36,414 bases of DNA from a virus. Where the stretch lies: positions 1 to 36,414 of IMG/VR virus record IMGVR_UViG_3300027749_000268. The stretch is one strand, 5' to 3'. The number at the start of each line of letters is the position of its first letter. Position 1 is the stretch's first letter. The notes below the pieces were generated by a model. That model had not been told where the DNA came from. It ran no database searches and saw only the letters and a list, made by a program, of their open reading frames with translations. Below, piece by piece: positions 1 through 9,644 of the stretch. A program made the translations under genes and the position numbers.

Positions 1-1
1 A

Positions 2-520
2 ATGGTTACTGCTGCAACTAATATTAGTAACCAGCAAACACAGACGCAAGGCAGCTTAGAGGGTGAGCGACTTAGAAATGTTTCTGCTGAAAAAATTGCT
101 AAATTACAGCGTGATACACAAATACTAATGCACAACACCCCGGCGGCTCAAAGACCTACCGTGGAAGAAAATGCTATTCGTGATTTCATGAAAGCAGGGT
201 TGTCATACAGTCAGGCTTACGAGAAAGTAAAACAAATTGGCGGTGAAGTTAAGCGCGGATTGACATACGATCAAGCCAGCGACAATGCACAAAAAATCTT
301 GGACAACCCAATGTACATGATGCAGATACAGAAAGAAGCCAAAGCGGCTGGTAAACCTGCCCCAAGCATGGAAGAAGTCCACAAAAAATTAATTAGTGAT
401 GCACTAAATGATGCAAACAACTATAAGCCATCAAGCGGCACTTCACCAGCTACCAGTACACCTCAGCCTACAATGACAGCGGCACAAGCAGCCGCATTGG
501 CAAAGTACGGAGCTAAATAA
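2..520 (+). CDS. Late phage protein of unknown function, possibly 5'-truncated
   Basis: The frame is open from the left edge. The ATG at base 2 may be the true start or an internal Met, because upstream sequence is missing. The 172 visible residues are hydrophilic and mostly helical in character, with a Pro/Thr/Ser-rich stretch near residues 140-155 and an Ala-rich C-terminus. No catalytic motif or membrane segment is visible. Its stop shares one base with the ATG of the giant polyvalent gene (TAATG), so the two are translationally coupled and this may be a partner virion protein. That role rests on position only; I do not recognise the family. Confidence 0.75.
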   Translation: MVTAATNISNQQTQTQGSLEGERLRNVSAEKIAKLQRDTQILMHNTPAAQRPTVEENAIRDFMKAGLSYSQAYEKVKQIGGEVKRGLTYDQASDNAQKILDNPMYMMQIQKEAKAAGKPAPSMEEVHKKLISDALNDANNYKPSSGTSPATSTPQPTMTAAQAAALAKYGAK

Positions 521-3500
521 TGGATTTGCAACAGGTATTGTCGTCGCTTGAAAAAGCAGATGCCGCTGGAGATACGCAAGCAGCCCAAGCATTAGCCGAT
601 TTAGCGAGAAGCCTTATGGCTGCTCCGCAGCCTGTTGCTCCAGTTGCCAAGCCTGCTGGGTTTTCCCTTAAAGACCTTGGCACTTCTTTTGGTCTAGGCG
701 CTATTGGTAGCACCAAATCCATTACCGATGTTGCTGGCGCTGGTAATGCTGCGTCTGAATATCTGGACACCGCAAGCAAAAGTTTACAGAGTCAATATAC
801 ACCAGAACGACAAGCTGAGATGGAGCGCCAACAGCAGCGCATGAAGCAAGCTGAAGAGTCTGGCAGTACATTGCAAGAGGTTAAAGCCGGTTTACAGAAC
901 ATCTACGAAGCGCCGTTACAGTCTGTTGCCCAAGGTGTTGGCTCGTTTGTTCCGTATATCCCAGCCATGTTTGCTGGCCCCGTCGGTGCTGCTTTGGGAT
1001 TAGGTAAACGTGCAGTAGCTGCCGCAGACGTAGCAGCCAAAGTTTACACGCGAGGCGTTGGTACAGCACAAGGACTAGGCTCTGTAAAAGACGCTATTTA
1101 CGATGCTGTTTACAAGGCAGAAATACAAGATGGAACATCTGAAGAAGAAGCCAAACGAAAAGCTGATGAAGCACAATCCTATGGTGGTAAGAACCTAGCC
1201 CAGATTGGACTTGGCGGGGGACTTGGTTACCTTGCTTCTTTGGGTGGCACTGAGGCATTCCTAACTAAAAAGGGCAGAGAAAAAGCTGGTGAGAAAACAT
1301 TGATTCCTCGCGTTGCTCATGCCGTCGGAGAAGAAACGATCACCGAAGGCGCACAAGGTGGGCAAGAAAGACTTGCATCTAACATCGCTCTACAGAACAC
1401 TGGGCGGGATGTACCCACATTCCAAGGTGTTGCGGGTCAATTTACACAAGAGGGCGTCATTGGTGGTCTTACCGCCGGTCCTGTTGCTGCTATCAGCGGT
1501 GGTAAATCTAAAGCTGACATTGAGCAAGAGCGACTCAAAAAGGAAAAAGAGCAGTTTGACGAGCAGCAAAAGGCGTTCAATGCTCAACAAGAGAAGACCA
1601 AAGAGAACCTGCAAGTACCGCAAACACTTGCTTTACCTGCCCCGTCTAAAAAGATTATCCCTGCCAAAGAAGAAGCAGGACTTACCAATCCTCTTGGGAA
1701 CATCACCAAGGAAGAACTTGGTCCTGAAATTTCTGGTTACTTAGACCAACATAGGCAGCAAAATAACCTTGCCCCGCTTCAGTCGTATTCGATTGAGGAT
1801 GTCAAAGATGCCATGACTCAAGTAAACCCAGAGGGTGAGAAAGGCGCTCTGGATTCCATCCTTACGGCTAAAACTGGATTCTCAGGTGAAGAGAAGTACA
1901 CCCCGCAGGACGTTGTAAACGCAGCAGTTGAGAAGAACGTTGCCCATGAGACAGTGGGGTTCCAAGACTTCCTTCAACGGACAACAGGTGAGCGTGATCT
2001 AAACACGATGTCACAACCGCAGTTGTACTCTGCGTTTAAAGCATTGTCGGACATGAAACGGGAAAGCACCAATCAGCAACTTGTTTTACCCCAAGGTTCT
2101 AATGCATCTCGGTTTACACAGGATCAGTATGACAAGGGACGGTCATACGTTACCCAACAGCTTGCCAGTGGTGAGCCTCTTGTTGCTTCACCTACCCGAG
2201 AAGCATTAAAAGGTGTTACTGGTCTGAAGACTGACCGGGACGTTCACACTCTTCTTCAATCACTGATTCAGAACGAAGACCTGAATGTTGCCAAAGCAGG
2301 TAGTGACTACCAGATCACATCTGCTACCCCTGTAAAGGATGCACGGGCACCTCTGCCTAAAGGTTACTCGATTGAAGAGGGAACCTACGCAGAAGGTGAA
2401 CGCCCCGCTGGCTATGAGATTACCCCCGAAGGTCGTGGTAAACCTCTCACCACCGTTGATCTTGAAGAAGAGGTAGCTCCAAAGATTGAGCGGTTGACAG
2501 GACTGAGGCAGCAAGAAGCTGCCAAAATGCTTGCTGATGTAAACAGATACTCCGGTGTGGTTAAAGCTGGTCAGACATCTTTAGATGGGATGGAAGCCCG
2601 TGGTTTAACTGGAACCGAAGGCTACGCTAAAGAGAAAGCCAATCAAGCTCGTCGGGAAGATGTACTGAGTCGACGCATTAAAACTTTGATGGATCGTATT
2701 GAGGAGATGTCTGCCCCTCTCAAGTCAAAGCCCGTTGGTACAAAGCCAGTTACCACCAAGAAGAGTACCCTTACCAAAGACGGTAAAGTCCTTGGCACGT
2801 TCCCATCTCGTTTAGATGCTGAAGCCAGTATGCTGGCGCAGCTTACAGATGCAGAGCTAAATACATTGGCTACAGACACTCGGTTTGGTGGCATCACTGA
2901 CCGGGCAGTGCAAGAACAAGAACGCCGTAAAGCCCCTCCGGGGATGCGCGTTAAAGGAACAGAAGCAGGATTAGCCAAAGCCGGTGTTTACACACAGTCT
3001 TCACCTGAGATGGCAGAACTAGAGAAGAACCTAGTTGCCGCTCTGTCCAAGTTTGGTTTAAAGGACGTAGCCCTTAAGGTTGTACGTGCCATCAGTAACA
3101 ACGCCGCAGGTTCTTACGAAGCAAAGCTGATCAAGATTGCTTTTGATGTTGCTAATCCAGTTAGAACCATGCGGCATGAAGCGGTACATGCCCTAAAAGA
3201 GCTTGGATTCTTCACCAAGGATCAATGGCGTATCCTTGAGAATAAAGCAAAGAATGACTGGGTACAGACGTACCTAGCAAGCAAAAGGGCTGTTGTTGAT
3301 GGTAAGGAAATGTCCCGTCTGGACGCTTACAAGAAACTAGGTCTGTCTGAGTCCGAGATTCTGGAAGAAGCTATTGCAGATGCCTTTGCTGACTTTGATG
3401 TAAACAAAGCACCACCCGGCATGATGATGGCGTTGCTGAACAAGCTCCGCAACTTCTTCAAAGCAATCCGTCAAGTACTGACCGGGGCAGGGTTTGAGTC

Positions 3501-6500
3501 TGCCGAGGATATCTTTGGCAAGATCGAAACAGGTAAGCTGGAAAGCCAGATGGACAAGGCAGATAAGGCCGGTGATACCGTTGAGAAGAAGCAGGAAAAA
3601 TATTCCTTACGATCAGATCGCAGCAATGGGTCTTTTGCTCCTGATGACAAAACCATCAGCACTCGTAAACCAAAATCCGGTAAGGCACCTGAAAACTACC
3701 TGACTGAAAAATTAAATGTTGGCATTGGTGTTGTCAAAGAAGATGCTGTACTGCTGAAGAAACACGCAGACCTTGTAAGAAATGACCCAATGATGGGGAC
3801 GTTTAAATCAGACTCTGATGAAGAAACATTGAATCATTTTATTGAGGCTCTGAAAGACAATCTGTTGCATCTTTGGAACTCCACCCCACAAAAGATTAGG
3901 GACCGGAGTCGCAACTGGTACAAAGGTGCAAACAAGATTGCCAACAATCTGGCAGATGGTGCAGACATTTCCGAACGTGCAGCATCAGGCGTGTTAGCTG
4001 CTCTGAGTCCACAAACACCTTGGGATGTAAACGTAAGCCAAGCAGCCCGAGTCATCACAATTTGGAAAAACCATCAAAACACAGTTGCTGATTCAGCAAT
4101 GTATGACTGGTTTAACAGCAAGATAGCTATCCTTGATAAGGCAGACATTCCTTCAGATGCAATGATTGCATTGCGAGATGCAGTTAAGGATAAGCCTTTT
4201 GGTCAGACCCACCCAGACATTCAGGCTTGGTGGCTACGTGCTTACGATGAGACTCACCACAGCAGGGAATACCATTTGGTAGCCCCAGAGGGTGAGAGTG
4301 CTGGTTTGATGTTGAAGAAGAATGGTGAACCTGCTAACATGCCTTGGGGTAATACAGGGAACATTGACAAAGCCTTGTCCATTCTCAATGATGATTCCAT
4401 GAGCAACATCAGTGAACAGATGGGTGATGCTCATAAAGTTCGTTCGTTCTACAACAACATTGTTGAACCAGATTCCAAGGATGAACACGTAACCATTGAC
4501 ACCCATGCAGTAGCTGCTGCCCGGATTGAACCATTAAGCGGTAGCGCACCTGAAGTTCTACAAGCATGGGGTGGCAAAGGGTCTAGCGATGTACATGGGC
4601 AGGGTGGTTTATACGGTGAATATGCCGAAGCCTACCGCCGTGCAGCGCAAGAGCTTGATGTTCTGCCGCGAGAAGTTCAGTCAGTAACTTGGGAAAAGAT
4701 TCGTGGTTTCTTCCCAGATACGTTTAAAACAGAGAAGGCAACTAAACATGTTAAGTCCATTTGGCAACAGTACCAACAAGGCACGATCACAGCCAAACAG
4801 GTCCGTGAGCAAATTACAAAGTACTCGCCCAACGAAAACCCCAACTGGCATGGAGTATCCAAACCGAGTGCTGGAGAGGCTCAATCTACCCCAAACGAAG
4901 TTGAACCAACAAGTGGTGCAGTGGGGAGCGGACAAGCCACCGAAGGAAAACGAAGAGATACAAAGCTAAGTCTCCGCAAAGCACCTGACACACCAGAGTT
5001 TAAACGCTGGTTCGGTGATAGCAAGGTAGTGGATGCAGATGGTAAACCTCTTGTTGTTTATCATGGAACACGGGCAGAAATTACAACTTTTGACTCATCA
5101 AAATGGGATGAAAGAGATGCTGGGTTTTGGTTTGGAAGTTCGCAAGATGCCAACAATTATGCCGCTTCATCTCGCGGCGGCGGCAACGTTATGCCGGTTT
5201 ATTTGTCAATCAAAAACCCAAAAATTTATTACAACAGGGATGTAAAAATCACTCGTGATTTAATTAAAAAGTTAAAAGATGATGACTATGACGGGGTAAT
5301 GCGAGATTTTGCCAATGGCCCAGATGCTTGGCGTTATGGTGAAGATGCTAAACCTGAGTGGGCTGTATTTGAACCCACTCAAATCAAATCAGCCACAGGC
5401 AACACAGGTACATACGATTCCGCTAACCCAGATATTAGATATAGCCTGCGTGATGCCACCGATATGTTTGACCCAGATGAGGTAAAAAAATCTGGTGAAA
5501 CAGGATATAAGTCGAGATACAAGCTGATCAACATAAGCATTGAGGATTTCTTGCGTTTAGCTAAATTTGGCAAGAACAACTCTAAATTATCCGAAGCAAC
5601 CAGCCGTGTTAAGGAAGGTGTCAAATTTACAAGCATTCCTTATTTGTATATGGATCGTGAAGGTGACAATCTTCGTGTAACAGGACACGAAGGTAGACAC
5701 CGTGCAATGGCGCTCCAGCAAGCCGGGTATAACACTATGCCTGTGGAAATTCGTAGTGATATACGCTGGTCTGAACAAACTGACCCAGAGAGGTTTGATT
5801 ACGAAACGAATTGGCCTGAGCGCATTTACGCACAAGAAGGCGCTTTTAATGAAAACTTCAGCATTGCCATGCCGTTTACACGAGAGCAAGCCCCAGAAAA
5901 CTACCAAGTTTTACAGGAGCAAGCGCCAAAGTTTAGCCTGCGGGACATCAAGTCAGAGATTGAGTCCATGCCTAACGGCAAACAAATCTTCTCTGCCATT
6001 AAGGGTGCTACCACTACCCGAGAAGAAAAAGGATGGGCAGAGCGCATCACTAGCTTTGTTGCTCCTGAGTCCTTTTCCCGTTTCCGTGCCCAAGCATTGG
6101 ACCGCTACAACCAGCTTTCCGTGCGTGAGAAAAACCGCGCCCAAGACAATGGTGGTATTGAACGGTTGGCAGATTCCAACGCTCATGCCGCCGCGCTGAT
6201 GTCTGATTTACACGCAGGGGTTACAGCACAGGCGTTGGGTGTAGACGACGGTGTAGGTGGAGTACCTGTCTACGACAAAGGTTACACCTCCGTTAGTAAT
6301 TTAAACGGCACCGTCAAAGGACCACTGGAAATCTTTAAGAGACTGGCAGCGGTGGGTGATCCCACCATCTACCAAGCCTATCAATTCTGGGCAGCAGCCA
6401 AGCGAGGTAAACGATTGCTTGGAGAGGGCAGAGAAGAGAACATTGACGCTAACGGTATTGGCTTTGCCCAAGCACTGGAAGGTAAGTACCCCATGTTCGT

Positions 6501-8514
6501 GGACATCCAGAAAGACTGGATCAAGTTCAACAACGGCCTTGTGAAGTACCAGATTGACACTGGCGTTATCTCCAAAGAGATGGGTGCGGAGTGGATGAAG
6601 TACGCTGACTATATTCCGTTCTACCGTCAGCTAGATGGTGAAAACACCGTCGGCCCAAAGATATACCAAAGCATCTCTGGGGTTAAACCCACCAAGAAAC
6701 TTAAAGGTAGCGAAGCACCACTTGCTGACTTTTTAGAAACCATTGTTCGTAACACCCATGCTGCCGTACAAGCGGGGATGAAGAACGTGGCAGCACAACG
6801 GGCTGGACAACTTGCTGTTGATGTTGGTATTGGTGAGAGGTTAGATGGTCCTGCCACCGGACATGACATCATCACTGCCCTTGAGAATGGTAAACAAGTC
6901 TTCTACCGTATTGGGGATGATCTTTTTGTAGATGCGGTTTCAAGTTTAAACATACCTGAACTGCCGTTCATTAGTTTCCTGACTGCCCCGTCGAATCTGT
7001 TGCGTAACCTTGTAACCAAAGACCCCGGTTTCATGTTGACCAACTTGATGCGTGACTCAGTAGCTGCGTATGTCACCAGCGGTGCAAACATGAAACCGAT
7101 GATTGATACTGTCCAAGAGTTCACCAAAGCCGCTCGTGGTAAGTCCCCAGAGTTTGAGATGTTAAAGAGGGCTGGTGTGGTTGGTGGGTACGACTACTCC
7201 AAAGGCGTACAAGCCAGCACAAAAAACTTTGCTAAACAACTAAGGAAACGCTCTGGTACACAGACCACAACAGAGAAACGTTTAAAGCCAGTCACCGGCA
7301 TCTGGGATTTCTTGGAAAAGGGAAGCGAAGCATCTGACGCTGCCACTCGTATTGCTGTGTTTAAAGATACGTTAAAGCGGACCGGCAATGAAGCAGAAGC
7401 TTTGCTCCAATCTCTTGAGGTGATGAACTTCAACCGTAAGGGTAGCTCTGCCCTCGTTCGGATTGTCACAGCAGGGGTTCCGTTCCTTAACGCTCGTATA
7501 CAAGGTTTAGATGTTCTGTACCGCGCCGGTATCCGTCCTATCTTTAGCGGAACCAATCCTACAGAGCGGGAGAAGCAAATCCAGCGTACCTTCTTTGTAC
7601 GTGCAGGGATGATCATGGGTATCAGCTTGATGTACGCTGCGGCAGTCAAGGATGAACCAGAATACGAAGCACAAGAGGAAGAAACCAAGGACAACAACTG
7701 GCTTATCCCACAGTTGGGTATCAGGTTACCTACCCCATTTGAAATTGGCTTCTTGTTTAAAACGATGCCCGAAAGGATTTACCGATGGGCTTTCTCCGGT
7801 TCCGACACAGCGGAGGAGTTCTCTGATTCCATGAAGCGCGGGTTGGTTAGCACCTTTGCATTTAACCCCGTGCCTCAAGTTGCCCTCCCTCTGGCTGAAG
7901 CAGTTGCTAACTACTCAACCTTTACCATGAGGCCCATCGTTGGGCAGAACTTGCTCAGTCTTGATCCTAGCTATCAAGTTGGACCAAGCACCTCCGTCAT
8001 GGCAGAGAAGCTAGGAAAGCAGTTAGGGGTATCCCCTATGAAGATAGATCACATCTACAAGGGCTACACCGGGACGATGGGTATGTACTTGGTAGATACA
8101 TTGGATACAGTCTTTGATTTGTTCAGTGACAACCCCCGTCCAGCTAAAAGGTTTGAACAGACTCCAGTTCTCAAACGTTTCTTGCTTGATCCAGAAGCCC
8201 GAGGTAATGTCACAGCGTACTATGCGTTTAAACATGCCGTAGACGAAGCAGTTAGGACAACTAACATGCTGGACAAACGACTCAGTGAAGACGCAAGCGA
8301 CTACCAAGAGAAGAAAATGGGTGTACTTCAATTTAAGAAGTACGTGGCTGGCATGGACAAACAAATGACTAAGCTTCAGGATCAGGCAAACATGATACGG
8401 TCATCAAATATGCCTGCCGATGAAAAGAGGGATGCTCTGTTAGAAATCACCCAGATTCAGAACGAAATGACAAAGGATATCAGGCAGATCAAGAAGATGT
8501 CTAAGGAGACATAA
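520..8514 (+). CDS. Giant polyvalent virion-associated protein (zincin, DUF7178-like, ART, ParB-like and LPD38-like domains)
   Basis: A 2664-residue protein with GGAG seven bases before its ATG. Domains seen in order: an N-terminal Ala/Gly-rich amphipathic region (about 40-280) as in ejected internal virion proteins; a zincin peptidase with HEAVH at 886-890 and a downstream acidic motif EEAIAD near 949; a phage domain resembling DUF7178 (about 1100-1410, family name tentative); an ADP-ribosyltransferase-like fold (about 1488-1645, with YHGT at 1514-1517 and the usual PTQIKSA end); a ParB-like domain with GHEGRHRA at 1722-1729; and a long C-terminal region resembling LPD38 (about 2150-2560) with a hydrophobic segment near 2357-2378. 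This architecture matches the known polyvalent proteins that phages inject with their DNA to act on the host early. Four copies of [KR][YFL]SLR lie at domain borders. The ART and ParB segments look more AT-rich than their flanks, suggesting later insertion. Confidence 0.9.
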   Translation: MDLQQVLSSLEKADAAGDTQAAQALADLARSLMAAPQPVAPVAKPAGFSLKDLGTSFGLGAIGSTKSITDVAGAGNAASEYLDTASKSLQSQYTPERQAEMERQQQRMKQAEESGSTLQEVKAGLQNIYEAPLQSVAQGVGSFVPYIPAMFAGPVGAALGLGKRAVAAADVAAKVYTRGVGTAQGLGSVKDAIYDAVYKAEIQDGTSEEEAKRKADEAQSYGGKNLAQIGLGGGLGYLASLGGTEAFLTKKGREKAGEKTLIPRVAHAVGEETITEGAQGGQERLASNIALQNTGRDVPTFQGVAGQFTQEGVIGGLTAGPVAAISGGKSKADIEQERLKKEKEQFDEQQKAFNAQQEKTKENLQVPQTLALPAPSKKIIPAKEEAGLTNPLGNITKEELGPEISGYLDQHRQQNNLAPLQSYSIEDVKDAMTQVNPEGEKGALDSILTAKTGFSGEEKYTPQDVVNAAVEKNVAHETVGFQDFLQRTTGERDLNTMSQPQLYSAFKALSDMKRESTNQQLVLPQGSNASRFTQDQYDKGRSYVTQQLASGEPLVASPTREALKGVTGLKTDRDVHTLLQSLIQNEDLNVAKAGSDYQITSATPVKDARAPLPKGYSIEEGTYAEGERPAGYEITPEGRGKPLTTVDLEEEVAPKIERLTGLRQQEAAKMLADVNRYSGVVKAGQTSLDGMEARGLTGTEGYAKEKANQARREDVLSRRIKTLMDRIEEMSAPLKSKPVGTKPVTTKKSTLTKDGKVLGTFPSRLDAEASMLAQLTDAELNTLATDTRFGGITDRAVQEQERRKAPPGMRVKGTEAGLAKAGVYTQSSPEMAELEKNLVAALSKFGLKDVALKVVRAISNNAAGSYEAKLIKIAFDVANPVRTMRHEAVHALKELGFFTKDQWRILENKAKNDWVQTYLASKRAVVDGKEMSRLDAYKKLGLSESEILEEAIADAFADFDVNKAPPGMMMALLNKLRNFFKAIRQVLTGAGFESAEDIFGKIETGKLESQMDKADKAGDTVEKKQEKYSLRSDRSNGSFAPDDKTISTRKPKSGKAPENYLTEKLNVGIGVVKEDAVLLKKHADLVRNDPMMGTFKSDSDEETLNHFIEALKDNLLHLWNSTPQKIRDRSRNWYKGANKIANNLADGADISERAASGVLAALSPQTPWDVNVSQAARVITIWKNHQNTVADSAMYDWFNSKIAILDKADIPSDAMIALRDAVKDKPFGQTHPDIQAWWLRAYDETHHSREYHLVAPEGESAGLMLKKNGEPANMPWGNTGNIDKALSILNDDSMSNISEQMGDAHKVRSFYNNIVEPDSKDEHVTIDTHAVAAARIEPLSGSAPEVLQAWGGKGSSDVHGQGGLYGEYAEAYRRAAQELDVLPREVQSVTWEKIRGFFPDTFKTEKATKHVKSIWQQYQQGTITAKQVREQITKYSPNENPNWHGVSKPSAGEAQSTPNEVEPTSGAVGSGQATEGKRRDTKLSLRKAPDTPEFKRWFGDSKVVDADGKPLVVYHGTRAEITTFDSSKWDERDAGFWFGSSQDANNYAASSRGGGNVMPVYLSIKNPKIYYNRDVKITRDLIKKLKDDDYDGVMRDFANGPDAWRYGEDAKPEWAVFEPTQIKSATGNTGTYDSANPDIRYSLRDATDMFDPDEVKKSGETGYKSRYKLINISIEDFLRLAKFGKNNSKLSEATSRVKEGVKFTSIPYLYMDREGDNLRVTGHEGRHRAMALQQAGYNTMPVEIRSDIRWSEQTDPERFDYETNWPERIYAQEGAFNENFSIAMPFTREQAPENYQVLQEQAPKFSLRDIKSEIESMPNGKQIFSAIKGATTTREEKGWAERITSFVAPESFSRFRAQALDRYNQLSVREKNRAQDNGGIERLADSNAHAAALMSDLHAGVTAQALGVDDGVGGVPVYDKGYTSVSNLNGTVKGPLEIFKRLAAVGDPTIYQAYQFWAAAKRGKRLLGEGREENIDANGIGFAQALEGKYPMFVDIQKDWIKFNNGLVKYQIDTGVISKEMGAEWMKYADYIPFYRQLDGENTVGPKIYQSISGVKPTKKLKGSEAPLADFLETIVRNTHAAVQAGMKNVAAQRAGQLAVDVGIGERLDGPATGHDIITALENGKQVFYRIGDDLFVDAVSSLNIPELPFISFLTAPSNLLRNLVTKDPGFMLTNLMRDSVAAYVTSGANMKPMIDTVQEFTKAARGKSPEFEMLKRAGVVGGYDYSKGVQASTKNFAKQLRKRSGTQTTTEKRLKPVTGIWDFLEKGSEASDAATRIAVFKDTLKRTGNEAEALLQSLEVMNFNRKGSSALVRIVTAGVPFLNARIQGLDVLYRAGIRPIFSGTNPTEREKQIQRTFFVRAGMIMGISLMYAAAVKDEPEYEAQEEETKDNNWLIPQLGIRLPTPFEIGFLFKTMPERIYRWAFSGSDTAEEFSDSMKRGLVSTFAFNPVPQVALPLAEAVANYSTFTMRPIVGQNLLSLDPSYQVGPSTSVMAEKLGKQLGVSPMKIDHIYKGYTGTMGMYLVDTLDTVFDLFSDNPRPAKRFEQTPVLKRFLLDPEARGNVTAYYAFKHAVDEAVRTTNMLDKRLSEDASDYQEKKMGVLQFKKYVAGMDKQMTKLQDQANMIRSSNMPADEKRDALLEITQIQNEMTKDIRQIKKMSKET

Positions 8515-8761
8515 GCTTCTCAATGGCATCGTTTAAACAGGACAACTCTGTTTTCTTGGTAACATGCCACATCCTTTTCTGCCCGTGCAAGCCATTGAAG
8601 GAACCCCGGTGGCAGTCTTCGCACAGGGGGATACAGGTGTACTGCATACCTTGTTCAATGTGGTGAGCCTCGCTCGGCCCCGCCTGATCACACACAGAAC
8701 ATGGCAGTGACTTCACCCTAGCCAAGTGAAGTCTCTCTTTGTTATTGAGCTTGTTATTCAT
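8501..8761 (-). CDS. Ref-like HNH endonuclease
   Basis: An 86-residue protein with the layout of a small HNH nuclease: CSVC near residues 21-24, AHH at 32-34, CEDCHRG at 47-53 and a basic helical tail. The order Cys pair, HH, second Cys pair plus His resembles the Ref family (P1 Ref is a RecA-dependent nuclease), although other short phage HNH proteins look similar. It is the last gene of the leftward operon, which begins with recombination genes and so fits such a role. Its start overlaps the previous gene by eight bases. Its 3' end overlaps the end of the convergent giant gene by 14 bp. Confidence 0.7.
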   Translation of the reverse strand: MNNKLNNKERLHLARVKSLPCSVCDQAGPSEAHHIEQGMQYTCIPLCEDCHRGSFNGLHGQKRMWHVTKKTELSCLNDAIEKLMSP

Positions 8762-9005
8762 AGCCCCGCCTAATCGCGGCTGCTATGGCTAGTGTCCCGT
8801 AACCCTCTATCCCCATCTTCTCACACACCAAGGCAAACCTCTCTTGGTCATCGTAGTGGTGCTGGATGTACATCCTTGGTTCTAACGTGGCAATGAGGTC
8901 GTAAAGTTTCCCATCAACATTCCACGCTTGATCCCTGTACTCACAGCGGATGTCTTGTGTTTTCTTGTTCCGGTAAACAAAAACCGTTGCGTTTAAGTTG
9001 TGCAT
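8754..9005 (-). CDS. Small unknown phage protein
   Basis: The ATG at 9005 follows the upstream stop almost directly (TAGTATG), so it is probably translated by re-initiation. A longer reading up to 9074 would overlap the previous gene deeply and is less likely. The 83-residue product mixes beta-type sequence (ATVFVYRNK) with a C-terminal helical part. I see no metal-binding or catalytic motif. It lies between an unknown gene and the Ref-like nuclease gene, overlapping the latter by eight bases. Function unknown. Confidence 0.65.
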   Translation of the reverse strand: MHNLNATVFVYRNKKTQDIRCEYRDQAWNVDGKLYDLIATLEPRMYIQHHYDDQERFALVCEKMGIEGYGTLAIAAAIRRGYE

Positions 9006-9006
9006 A

Positions 9007-9306
9007 CTAGTTAAACATGGATTTCTCAGGAGCGTTAGCCATGACCTTTGCCATGACGTACTCATGTGCTTCATTCATTAGCTTGGTTATCTGAATTTCC
9101 GTGGCGTTTATCGACATGATTGCCATGTTGCCATCAATGTTGGCAAGGATGACGGCGTTGTTGTCTTCATCGGCGTAGCACGAACTCAGGACGCTTACCA
9201 ACATGGCGTAATGTTTAAACACATCTGGCTGGTCTCTGCATTTGTTCATCATATATTCAACGTTAGTGATCACTAACTTAGCAACCTCATCAAAGCTTCT
9301 GCTCAT
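9007..9306 (-). CDS. Small unknown phage protein
   Basis: The ATG at 9306 has a good ribosome site, GGAG six bases upstream. An in-frame TTG at 9327 has none, so the shorter 99-residue form is chosen. The product begins MSRSFDEVAK and appears largely helical, with one hydrophobic strand-like stretch in the middle (NAVILANIDGNMAIMSI) typical of a small alpha/beta domain. No known motif. It overlaps the DUF3310 gene by 17 bases and is part of the coupled leftward chain. Confidence 0.7.
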   Translation of the reverse strand: MSRSFDEVAKLVITNVEYMMNKCRDQPDVFKHYAMLVSVLSSCYADEDNNAVILANIDGNMAIMSINATEIQITKLMNEAHEYVMAKVMANAPEKSMFN

Positions 9307-9514
9307 CTTGTTCTCCGTTGATTTCAATTAATTTGTCCAGATAATGACGGGCTTTTCTAAGATCGTTTACACCGCCTTTATCCTTCCACCGGCTCACATA
9401 TTTAATTACGTTACCTTCAAAGTAACCAATCTTGTTGGCAGCAATGTAATCCCAAGGCTGGATGGGTTGTTCTTTGTAGTGGGTTCCTGCTACCTGTATA
9501 TCATTTGCGCTCAT
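9290..9514 (-). CDS. DUF3310 family protein
   Basis: A 74-residue protein with the DUF3310 signature: an N-terminal H-Y-x(2)-Q-P-(I/V)-x-P-W-(D/E) block (THYKEQPIQPWDYI), then GNVIKYVSRWKDKGG, then a helix ending DLRKARHYLDKLI. This family is very common in phages and is often annotated as a nucleotide kinase-like or SaV-like protein, but its role is not established. The ATG at 9514 has AAGG about seven bases upstream; the open frame continues to 9556 without a better start. It overlaps both neighbours. Confidence 0.88.
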   Translation of the reverse strand: MSANDIQVAGTHYKEQPIQPWDYIAANKIGYFEGNVIKYVSRWKDKGGVNDLRKARHYLDKLIEINGEQDEQKL

Positions 9515-9644
9515 GCTTTGCCTTTTCAATTTGTTCTCTGATCCACTTGGGTCCACCCAGTTGTAGCAGCTTAAGCCGCTGGCTCTGAGTCAGCTTGATG
9601 CTGTAGTACACGTTCAATGGTTCACCTTCTCTCTTTGCACTCAT
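9501..9644 (-). CDS. 47-residue basic protein, ribbon-helix-helix-like
   Basis: A short gene with GGGAGA four to five bases before its ATG. The product has a strand (VYYSIKLT) followed by a helix and a conserved-looking LGGPKWIREQIEKA end. Tiny phage proteins with this strand-helix-GG-helix layout resemble Arc/MetJ-type DNA-binding proteins, which is a tentative match. Its ATG overlaps the upstream stop (ATGA), and its 3' end overlaps the DUF3310 start by 14 bases. Confidence 0.65.
   Translation of the reverse strand: MSAKREGEPLNVYYSIKLTQSQRLKLLQLGGPKWIREQIEKAKHERK

Noticed and set aside
5702-6199. 165-codon rightward frame inside the giant gene (and similar frames at 1313-1744 and 7194-7697 reverse)
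   Set aside because: They lie in other frames of a continuous 2664-codon gene, without ribosome sites and with unnatural composition.
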